From NCBI GenBank assembly GCA_030603465.1, contig JAUVXT010000053.1, positions 1 to 12,040 of the forward strand: a stretch of 12,040 bases of DNA, given 5' to 3'. The DNA is from Deltaproteobacteria bacterium (lineage in GTDB: Bacteria > Desulfobacterota > Syntrophia > Syntrophales > UBA2210). Shown in pieces: positions 1 through 5,246 of this stretch. How positions within the stretch are numbered: position 1 is the first letter of the stretch; every line of letters begins with the position of its first letter. Below the pieces are notes generated by a model. That model did not search any database, had not been told where the DNA came from, and saw nothing but the letters and a program-made list of their open reading frames with translations. A program made the position numbers and the translations under genes.

Positions 1-657
1 CACAGAGAGTATCGTCTCCATGGTGCCGTTTTCATACTCCCTGGCGACGACGAGAGAAGTAAGCATGGCCCCCACGATCATGATAATGATGGCAATAATG
101 CCCGGTACGATAAACTTTTTGCTCTCCAGATCCTCGTTGAACCAGACGCGAATCTGTCCTTCGATGGGGGGATTGATTTTCTCCATTCCCTTGCGATTGA
201 GAAAATCGATGAGCAATCTGCTGTTGTATTCCTCGACGAAGCGCGTCACATATCCCACCGATATGCCGGCAAAATTGGGATCGCTGCCGTCGAAGAGGAT
301 CTGAATGGGCGCGTCCCGGTCGGCCCTGATATTTTCAGTCCATCTCGGCGGTATGACGATGGCCATTCGCGCCCATCCATGATCGATATACCGCGTCACC
401 TCCCGCTCGTCTGAAAGATAACCGGCAACGTTAAAATAGGGAGACGCGTCCAGCCTGCCGATAAAATCGCGGCTCAATGCCGATTTGTCGTGATCCATTA
501 CCACCGCCTCGATATTATCCACATCCACGCTGAGGGCGTAGCCGAAGAGGAGGATCAGGAAAAGGGGAATAGCAAAGGCCAGATAAAGGCTCCTGAAATC
601 CCGTATGAGGTGGTAGAATTCCTTTCGCGCGATTGCCTGTATCTTTAATATATTCAA
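1..657 (-). CDS. ABC-2 type transporter permease (YbhS/YhhJ-like), 3' part cut off by window edge
   Basis: Membrane subunit of an ABC exporter; the first 219 codons are present and the frame is still open at base 1. I place the start at a TTG (657-655) that overlaps the TGA of the upstream ATPase as TTGA, behind an AGGGAGAG ribosome site four bases away. The protein opens with the family pattern IQAIARKEFYHLIRD, then a first membrane span (about residues 22-42, LAFAIPLFLILLFGYAL), a large extracytoplasmic domain (about residues 43-170), and a second span (about 178-200, VPGIIAIIIMIVGAML). It ends in the ABC-2 hallmark REYENGTMETIL. Members are usually about 370 residues, so four more spans should lie outside. 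It is the fourth gene of a translationally coupled export operon; a second permease often follows. The substrate cannot be read from sequence. The family call is firm, the TTG start fairly so. Confidence 0.9.
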   Translation of the reverse strand, partial: MNILKIQAIARKEFYHLIRDFRSLYLAFAIPLFLILLFGYALSVDVDNIEAVVMDHDKSALSRDFIGRLDASPYFNVAGYLSDEREVTRYIDHGWARMAIVIPPRWTENIRADRDAPIQILFDGSDPNFAGISVGYVTRFVEEYNSRLLIDFLNRKGMEKINPPIEGQIRVWFNEDLESKKFIVPGIIAIIIMIVGAMLTSLVVAREYENGTMETILSV

Positions 658-1409
658 TCGTCTCTCCCTGACATCAACGTGATAAAGGCATCATTAAGAT
701 CGGCGCCGGATTGGTTGGGAACCGTTGCCGCCACAATTTCCGCGGGACTCCCTGAGGCGACAATTTTCCCTTCATCGATCATGACTATGCGTTCGCAGTT
801 GTTCGCCTCGTCCATATAGTGAGTTGTCACAAAAACGGTCATCCCCTCGGCGGCAAGTTTTCCGATAAATTCCCAGAAATGCCTCCGCGTGATGGGATCG
901 ACACCCGAGGTGGGTTCATCGAGAAAGAGTATCTCGGGCCGGTGCAGGAGGGCGCACCCCAGGGCGAGACGCTGCCGCCATCCGGGGGGCAGGTCCCGTG
1001 TCAGTCGATGCTGCACGTCCTCCAGGCGGGCCAGCTGGAGCACCCACTCCATGCGCTCCTGCCACTCCTCGGAAGGGACGTTATAGACCCCCAGATAGAA
1101 CCTGATATTTTCGTAGGGTGACAGCTCCTCATAGAGGGAAAATTTCTGCGACATGTAACCGATGGATTGCTTGATCTTCTCCGGCTCGGTCTCGATATCG
1201 CAACCGGCCACCGTCCCGCGACCCGCAGTGGGTGTCAGTATTCCGCAGAGCATCCGTATGGTCGTCGATTTCCCTGAACCATTGGAGCCGAGAAAGCCGA
1301 AGATCTCCCCTTTTTTGACGGAAAAGGTGATCCGGTCTACGGCCACGAATCTGCCGAAGCGCTTCTCCAGGTTTTCCACGGAAATGGCGTCAGAGTTGAA
1401 TTTTGTCAT
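654..1409 (-). CDS. ABC transporter ATP-binding protein B (YbhF C-terminal-half-like, degenerate signature)
   Basis: Cytoplasmic ATPase (251 residues) energising the ABC-2 permease encoded next. Visible motifs are Walker A GSNGSGKST (residues 41-49), Q-loop Gln88, Walker B ILFLDEPTSGVD (about 160-171) and switch His197 in TTHYMDEA. The ABC signature is not LSGGQ but LPPGWRQ (about 140-146), which I recall as typical of the second half of YbhF/RbbA-like proteins. The start ATG (1409) has AAGGA eight bases upstream and lies 20 bases inside the preceding ATPase gene, in another frame. In E. coli YbhF the two ATPase domains are fused; here they are separate genes. It probably pairs with ATPase A so that its own Walker A and His face A's intact signature, forming the active site. 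Family assignment is firm, pairing is inference. Confidence 0.93.
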   Translation of the reverse strand: MTKFNSDAISVENLEKRFGRFVAVDRITFSVKKGEIFGFLGSNGSGKSTTIRMLCGILTPTAGRGTVAGCDIETEPEKIKQSIGYMSQKFSLYEELSPYENIRFYLGVYNVPSEEWQERMEWVLQLARLEDVQHRLTRDLPPGWRQRLALGCALLHRPEILFLDEPTSGVDPITRRHFWEFIGKLAAEGMTVFVTTHYMDEANNCERIVMIDEGKIVASGSPAEIVAATVPNQSGADLNDAFITLMSGRDD

Positions 1410-2196
1410 GAATCAGTTCCTTGTCGTACTCCTGAATACGCTGGATCATCGCCTCTTCCAGATCGGGATAATGGGACTGAATCCTCCCTGGAATGCCCGT
1501 CTCTAGGAGGCGTGAGCGGTGCATGAGGGCCAGGCAGTCGCATTTCTCCCCCTCGTCCAGGTAGGCCGTGGAAATCATGATGGTCATCCCCTGCCCCTTC
1601 ATCTGGAAGAGTATGTCCCAAAACTCCTGGCGTGATACGGGGTCCACGCCATTAGTAGGTTCATCGAGGATCAGAAGGTCGGGCTGGTGCACAAGGACGC
1701 AGGCCAGTCCCAGCTTCTGCTTCATCCCGCCCGAGAGGTTTCCCGCCAGGCGATCGACAAAGGGGAGGAGGTTGGAAAATCGGAGAAAACGCTCCCTGCG
1801 CTTCTTCCTTTCTTTACCGAAAATGCCGAAGATATCCATGAAGAAGTTGATGTTTTCTTTTACAGTCAGGTCCTGGTAGAGGCCGAAACGCTGGGGCATG
1901 TAGCCGATCATGGATTTGATGGCGCTGCGGTTTTTCACCACATCGAGGCCGTTGATCCGAATGGTCCCTGCGGTGGGGCGTATCATGGCCGCCGCCATCC
2001 GGAGGAGCGTCGTCTTCCCGGCGCCGTCGGAGCCCACAAATCCGAATATGGCGCCCCGTTGTACGGCAAGCGACACATTATCAACGGCAACTTCATCGCC
2101 ATAGCTCATGGAAACGCCGTCGATCGCCACAGCCTCGTCACCTGTCGGCGCGAGGGAGGAATTCGTTATGGGGGAATCATTCTCGTAACCAGGCAT
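1390..2196 (-). CDS. ABC transporter ATP-binding protein A (YbhF N-terminal-half-like, switch His missing)
   Basis: Cytoplasmic ABC ATPase of 268 residues, partner of ATPase B. Walker A is GSDGAGKTT (residues 55-63), Q-loop Gln102, signature LSGGMKQ (154-160) and Walker B LLILDEPTNGVD (174-185). The switch-histidine position reads ISTAYLDEGE (about 208-217): Ala replaces the usual His, as I recall in the first half of some YbhF/RbbA-type proteins. The ATG at 2196 lies inside the last codons of the adaptor gene (20-base overlap), with AGGG ten bases upstream, so translation is probably coupled. The roughly 20 residues before the ABC domain are poorly conserved in appearance, so a slightly later start cannot be excluded. 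Function as an exporter ATPase is firm; the asymmetric role is inferred from motifs. Confidence 0.93.
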   Translation of the reverse strand: MPGYENDSPITNSSLAPTGDEAVAIDGVSMSYGDEVAVDNVSLAVQRGAIFGFVGSDGAGKTTLLRMAAAMIRPTAGTIRINGLDVVKNRSAIKSMIGYMPQRFGLYQDLTVKENINFFMDIFGIFGKERKKRRERFLRFSNLLPFVDRLAGNLSGGMKQKLGLACVLVHQPDLLILDEPTNGVDPVSRQEFWDILFQMKGQGMTIMISTAYLDEGEKCDCLALMHRSRLLETGIPGRIQSHYPDLEEAMIQRIQEYDKELIHDKIQL

Positions 2197-3346
2197 CGGC
2201 AGGCATCCCTGATTTCAGTTCCCCGTCGGGATTGGGAATGGAAATCTTCACAAGATAGACGAGCTTGACCCGCTCCTTGTGTGTCTGGATTATCTTCGGC
2301 GTAAATTCACCCTGGGGGGAAATAAAAGAGACTCGTCCTTTGTAAACCTTGTCGGGAAAGGTATCGGTCTTCACATCCGCCGTCTGACCGATTTTCACTT
2401 TCCCCAGTTCCCTTTCATCGACAAAAATCTTCAGATAGACGGTGGTAAGATCGGCAAGGGTGAGTACCTCGCGTCCCGATGTCACGACCTCGCCCGGCTC
2501 CACATTACGGCTCGTCAGGGTACCGGCGAATGGCGCCCGGAGGAGCGTGTAATCGAGGCTGATATCGGCAAGGGCGACTGTCGATTTCGCAACCTCGATC
2601 TGACTCCTTGCCTGCTCCACATCCCGCCGGGCCGTCTTGATTTTCTTCAAATTCGTTTTTGCCTGCGTCAAGACCGCCTCGCTTTCGGCAAGTCTCGCCT
2701 CTGCCGTCCGGATGGTCTCTTTCCTGACACCCTCTTGCAGCATATCGAGGGCCTCTTTCGCCCTGTCGAGTTCCTTTGACGCGGAATCATATTTGAGTTT
2801 CACCGCATCCCGGCTCTTTTCCGCAACGATGCCCGTTTTATATAGCCGCTCGTACCTGACCTGATCCTTGGCGGCCTCTTCCATGACCTCCTTCGCCGAA
2901 AGATAGGCCAGCCGGGCCCGTTCCACTTCCTGTTTGCGATATCCCGCATCGAGCTCCTGCAACTGAGACCGGATTACTGCCACGCCTGACTCCGCCCGTG
3001 CCACCTCGGCGGGGAGTGTCGCCCGGTATAGATCGAGCACCGTCTCCATTTTTCGCAGATTTTTCCGGGCCGTATCCAGATTTGCCAGGGCCTGATTGCG
3101 GCGGGCCTGATAGAGCGACTGGTCAAGCCGGGCAAGCAGTTGATCCTTTTCCACATGTGCGCCCTCTTCCACAGAGACATCCGTCACCCTGCCGTTTACC
3201 TGAAAAGAGAGTTCGGACGTCGTCGCTTCGATAGTCCCGGAATAGTAATGTTCCTGTGTCTGAATTTCCTTCTGTCCGAAGTAAACGAAATAGCCAACCC
3301 CCGCAAGGAGAATCAGAAAAACAATGATGACAATCCATTTTTTCAA
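2177..3346 (-). CDS. HlyD-family membrane fusion / periplasmic adaptor protein (YbhG-like)
   Basis: Adaptor (389 residues) that links an inner-membrane ABC exporter to the periplasm and probably an outer-membrane channel. It has an N-terminal membrane anchor (residues 4-23, WIVIIVFLILLAGVGYFVYF), the first half of a biotinyl-lipoyl-like domain (about 36-75, with VNGRVTDVSVEEGAHV), a long Ala/Glu/Lys-rich coiled coil (about 78-262), the second lipoyl half (about 264-300, LRAPFAGTLTSRNVEPGEVV) and a beta-barrel end containing EFTPKIIQT and KLVYLVKI, a pattern I associate with YbhG-type adaptors. Start is TTG (3346) seven bases after AAGGAGG, a strong ribosome site that decides the start. It is the first gene of the export operon and overlaps ATPase A by 20 bases. 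The exported compound is unknown; drugs or lipophilic molecules are typical for the family. Confidence 0.93.
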   Translation of the reverse strand: MKKWIVIIVFLILLAGVGYFVYFGQKEIQTQEHYYSGTIEATTSELSFQVNGRVTDVSVEEGAHVEKDQLLARLDQSLYQARRNQALANLDTARKNLRKMETVLDLYRATLPAEVARAESGVAVIRSQLQELDAGYRKQEVERARLAYLSAKEVMEEAAKDQVRYERLYKTGIVAEKSRDAVKLKYDSASKELDRAKEALDMLQEGVRKETIRTAEARLAESEAVLTQAKTNLKKIKTARRDVEQARSQIEVAKSTVALADISLDYTLLRAPFAGTLTSRNVEPGEVVTSGREVLTLADLTTVYLKIFVDERELGKVKIGQTADVKTDTFPDKVYKGRVSFISPQGEFTPKIIQTHKERVKLVYLVKISIPNPDGELKSGMPADAWLRE

Positions 3347-3402
3347 GGCGGAACCTCCTTAACAAGTTATGTATTCTCCGCATTCCTCATGAATACCCGA
3401 TA

Positions 3403-3432
3403 TTTATGTAGATACATCATTTTATATGTCAA
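3403..3432 (-). promoter_or_regulatory. Probable promoter of the export operon, with overlapping palindrome
   Basis: On the minus strand a perfect TTGACA (-35, 3432-3427) is followed after 18 bases by CATAAA (-10-like, 3408-3403), about 55 bases before the adaptor gene's TTG start. A 12-base inverted repeat, ATGTA-GA-TACAT (3406-3417 on the plus strand), covers the end of the spacer and part of the -10. That is a typical place for a repressor such as a TetR-family protein to bind, but no regulator gene is visible in this window. The -35 is convincing, the -10 only fair. Confidence 0.4.
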
Positions 3433-3449
3433 ATCAACACCGATTTCTT

Positions 3450-3855
3450 TATATTAATCCCGCCATGCATACAGACTGACAAGGGAATAATCCCACCCGC
3501 GACACATTGAATAACAATTGGCCCCCCGTCAGCTGACTGAAGATGAGACAAGTAAAACTGCGAGAAGGGCATTTCAGAACAATCACAGCCTGACCTCTTC
3601 TGAGATTGGAAAGGTCATCGGCCGTTCCAGACAGGCAGCAGATTCCTATTATCGCCGATCTCGGGGCGGCAACCCGGATGGAATTGGATCTCAAGATATT
3701 TTAAATGAACCGCAGCACGCTCGTTCCGTTCGAATCGAATAGTGTAGCCGCCGCATATCATCAAGAATCTTACTTGACATAGCTTTCTTTCTATTTTACC
3801 GTATTTTTCATGCTTAGAAAGAATATACTATTTTGAACTGAACAGCGATCATCTT
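3450..3855. other. Gap without a convincing gene; doubtful HTH-like ORF fragment at 3518-3742 (+)
   Basis: No solid gene is visible here. On the plus strand an open frame from TTG 3518 to TAG 3742 (74 residues) contains SLTSSEIGKVIGRSRQAADSYYRR, which reads like the turn and recognition helix of a helix-turn-helix domain. It has no ribosome site and its frame is closed by a stop just upstream (TAA at 3512), so if it is real it is a remnant of a longer gene. An isolated TTGACA at 3774-3779 has no good -10 partner. An 81-residue minus-strand frame over the same bases shows no recognisable feature. Confidence 0.25.
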
Positions 3856-3875
3856 CCCCGCTGCTTGCTGCGGGG
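3856..3875. repeat. REP-like palindrome 1 (CCCCGC...GCGGGG)
   Basis: A 20-base near-perfect inverted repeat with six-base CCCCGC/GCGGGG arms around TGCTTGCT; GC/GC pairs continue inside a T-T mismatch, leaving a two-base loop. It is followed by TTAGCGAGCGAATAA. It has no T tract directly after the stem, so it is not a standard intrinsic terminator. It closely resembles the palindrome 67 bases downstream, which suggests both are copies of one dispersed REP-type family. Confidence 0.6.
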
Positions 3876-3922
3876 TTAGCGAGCGAATAAAAAATGAAAT
3901 TTTTCCTTACCAGTCGGAGATC

Positions 3923-3942
3923 CCCCGCAACTTGTTGCGGGG
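3923..3942. repeat. REP-like palindrome 2 (perfect 9-bp stem, TT loop)
   Basis: Perfect inverted repeat with arms CCCCGCAAC and GTTGCGGGG and a two-base TT loop. Sharing CCCCGC/GCGGGG with the 3856-3875 palindrome, with compensating inner changes, indicates that hairpin structure rather than exact sequence is kept. It is followed immediately by AGC and a separate 12-base perfect palindrome TTCAATATTGAA (3946-3957). The pair could be a REP doublet mobilised in trans by a REP-associated tyrosine transposase; none is encoded here. Confidence 0.6.
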
Positions 3943-3957
3943 AGCTTCAATATTGAA

Positions 3958-4016
3958 AACAAGCAAAGTTGCCTGTTTATCAGTTCAATATCAGGATATC
4001 AGGCAAAATTGCCTGA
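3958..4016. repeat. Two tandem related hairpins (core GCAA-ax-TTGC)
   Basis: Two similar inverted repeats lie 21 bases apart: 3958-3977, AACA(a)GCAA-ag-TTGC(c)TGTT with one mismatch, and 3999-4016, TCAGGCAA-aa-TTGCCTGA with perfect eight-base arms. Between them the octamer ATATCAGG occurs twice in direct succession (about 3989-4004). The second hairpin's right arm contains the -35-like CTGACA of the next gene, so the structure may affect its transcription. Origin unknown; a second REP-type family or a decayed element is possible. Confidence 0.5.
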
Positions 4017-4040
4017 CATGTAAATGTTATGCTCTATGAT
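4013..4040 (+). promoter_or_regulatory. Predicted promoter of the 4105 gene
   Basis: CTGACA (4013-4018, 5 of 6 to the -35 consensus) and TATGAT (4035-4040, 5 of 6 to the -10 consensus) are separated by 16 bases, with a start expected near 4047 and the GTG start codon at 4105. The spacer contains GTTATGC (4026-4032), which matches the style of an integron R' core and may be the left cassette boundary. If so, the -35 comes from outside the cassette and the -10 from inside it. Confidence 0.5.
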
Positions 4041-4104
4041 TGTACACTTTGAAGAAAAAGGCCGTCATTTATTCTTATAACTCAACTTAATACCGGAGTG
4101 TTGT

Positions 4105-4836
4105 GTGAGAAATCAAACCTTATCCTATGTGGCCATTATAGTAGCAATTATTGCAGGCATTTTTGGGATTTTCGGAGGAATTCCGGGCATAAAGACACTT
4201 TTCTTTAGCAAACCTTCACTAAAAATAATCGGTTTTATGCCTGCAGTAGTTTTTGATCCTGGTTATAATCTAGATTCCACGAATCCGAAATTCTCCTTGA
4301 AAGGCATAATTAAAATAACAAATCCGAACTCATACGACATAACCATAAGGGAGATGAAATTATATGGTCGCTCTACAGATACATCCGGGAAATACAAGCA
4401 GGGCGGTAATAAGCCACTCGTCTATGAATTGAATGTAGTTGGAACTCTGGATTCAGAAGAAGATCTAATTAAGGCGTACTCGAGTGCGTATTTGAAATTC
4501 AATTTTGCTTATTTTAAAAACACGGAGCCACCTGGAGTAATGAAAGCACCAATGAAAGGCTCGGGATCGGCAGAAAAAGGTGAGCTCGTTTTCTACATTT
4601 ACCTTCCTTCTTTTAATCAATTATTCAAATATAACAATAGAAGGGCTCCTTATCAAATGGTCGATGAAGTGGCTCAAGGCCAGCTAATATTTTCAGCAAT
4701 ATTTAACAACGAATTGTTAAAAGTAAATAAAGAAAGCTTATATACCTTAAGATCTTTTCAAAAGAACGAATGGGAAAATGATTCTCACATTATAAATATG
4801 TTCAATGCAGCTGGTGAGTTGGATATAAAAAAGTGA
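4105..4836 (+). CDS. Membrane-anchored protein of unknown function (possible integron cassette gene)
   Basis: I do not recognise this 243-residue protein. It has one N-terminal membrane span (about residues 7-29, YVAIIVAIIAGIFGIFGGI) and a mainly beta-looking remainder. The stretch SLKGIIKITNPNSYDITIREMKLYG (about residues 64-88) resembles the NPN motif of LEA14/WHy-type beta-sandwich domains; this is a resemblance by eye only. There are no cysteines and no catalytic motif. Start is GTG 4105 with GGAG six bases upstream; the ATG-poor region offers no better choice. The gene is clearly more AT-rich than its neighbours and uses codons such as AAT, AAA and ATA freely, a sign of transfer. It is followed 46 bases after its stop by an attC-like site in the matching orientation, as expected for a gene cassette. 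Coding is firm, function unknown. Confidence 0.8.
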   Translation: MRNQTLSYVAIIVAIIAGIFGIFGGIPGIKTLFFSKPSLKIIGFMPAVVFDPGYNLDSTNPKFSLKGIIKITNPNSYDITIREMKLYGRSTDTSGKYKQGGNKPLVYELNVVGTLDSEEDLIKAYSSAYLKFNFAYFKNTEPPGVMKAPMKGSGSAEKGELVFYIYLPSFNQLFKYNNRRAPYQMVDEVAQGQLIFSAIFNNELLKVNKESLYTLRSFQKNEWENDSHIINMFNAAGELDIKK

Positions 4837-4882
4837 TTGTAACGCCATTCTTTTTTAGTGCGGTGATTGATTAGCAACTTTA

Positions 4883-4955
4883 GCATAACCTCAGCTTGGA
4901 GTGGGACGCTCATTCCGTTGCGCTTCATTCGCACCCCTCAAGCTGGTCGTTATGT
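4883..4955 (+). repeat. Integron attC-like recombination site (59-base-element type)
   Basis: The site shows the R''-L''-L'-R' architecture of an attC: R'' GCATAAC (4883-4889), a two-base spacer, L'' CAGCTTG (4892-4898), an unpaired G (4899), a variable middle, L' CAAGCTG (4939-4945), a three-base spacer, and R' GTTATGT (4949-4955). CATAAC pairs with GTTATG and CAGCTTG with CAAGCTG; AG (4900-4901) pairs with CT (4937-4938) once the extra G is skipped. At 73 bases it is within the usual attC size range. R' and R'' each differ at one position from GTTRRRY/RYYYAAC, but the two changes compensate, and I recall GTTATGC-type R' cores from Vibrio repeats. A caution: the unpaired base is G on the top strand, whereas in the attC sites I remember best it is C there. 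The strand is that of the upstream gene. Confidence 0.65.
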
Positions 4956-4972
4956 GGCTCTAAACGAAGGTC

Positions 4973-5137
4973 ATGGACAAACCCGAAGATAAAGAGAAAA
5001 TAGGCTGGTTGTTCCTGATGCTCGCGTTCTTATTTGTGATTGTTGCGTGGGGTGCTACTTGGTATCTTTTCAATGATATCGAAGAGCGCGGAACATTCAC
5101 CGACCCCTTCCGATATGTAATGGATGCGTTTCGATAA
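4973..5137 (+). CDS. Small single-span membrane protein, 54 residues, unknown function
   Basis: An open frame from ATG 4973 to TAA 5137. The protein has a charged N-terminus (MDKPEDKEKIG), one hydrophobic segment (about residues 11-33, ending WGATWYLF) and a polar tail (NDIEERGTFTDPFRYVMDAFR). The organised acidic/basic head, clean membrane span and aromatic-capped tail make a chance frame unlikely, although the only ribosome site is a weak GAAGG two bases from the ATG. It begins 17 bases after the attC R' core and ends 11 bases before the palindrome that precedes hcp. No second attC follows it, so it is probably host sequence at the right edge of the cassette, or a cassette that lost its end. 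I do not recognise a family. Confidence 0.55.
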   Translation: MDKPEDKEKIGWLFLMLAFLFVIVAWGATWYLFNDIEERGTFTDPFRYVMDAFR

Positions 5138-5148
5138 AAAATACTACT

Positions 5149-5164
5149 CTTGACTTAAGTCAAG
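5149..5164. promoter_or_regulatory. HcpR/FNR-type operator of hcp
   Basis: A perfect 16-base palindrome, CTTGACTTAAGTCAAG, that contains TTGAC-N4-GTCAA. This is the CRP/FNR-superfamily half-site arrangement and, from memory of comparative-genomics work, matches the kind of motif assigned to HcpR, the nitrosative-stress activator of hcp in Desulfovibrio and relatives. Its centre (5156.5) lies 41.5 bases upstream of the start expected from the -10 box at 5186-5191, the classic class II activator position. The regulator gene itself is not in this window. Confidence 0.65.
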
Positions 5165-5185
5165 GACAGGCACCCACCCCTTGGC

Positions 5186-5191
5186 TATAGT
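5186..5191 (+). promoter_or_regulatory. -10 box of the hcp promoter
   Basis: TATAGT matches five of six positions of the sigma-70 -10 consensus. No -35 hexamer stands at the proper distance; the palindrome at 5149-5164 takes that place, as expected for an activator-dependent promoter. Transcription should begin near 5198, leaving a leader of about 50 bases before the hcp start codon. Confidence 0.5.
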
Positions 5192-5246
5192 CCTTCCAAC
5201 AATGTTTTGTGATAAGTAAAATAACTGCATTAACAAGGAGGATATT

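Noticed and set aside
1687..2268. 193-codon plus-strand frame across ATPase A and the end of the adaptor gene
   Set aside because: Antisense shadow of two well-supported genes; no recognisable domain and a composition typical of reversed coding DNA.
3449..3694. 81-codon minus-strand frame upstream of the export operon
   Set aside because: No ribosome site, no recognisable motif, and it would lie in front of the export promoter; probably chance.
3856..3942. The CCCCGC hairpins as intrinsic terminators
   Set aside because: Neither stem is followed directly by a T tract on either strand, and no gene ends next to them.
5138..5246. A second attC site after the 54-residue frame
   Set aside because: No paired RYYYAAC...GTTRRRY boxes are present; the only palindrome there is the short TTGAC-N4-GTCAA operator.
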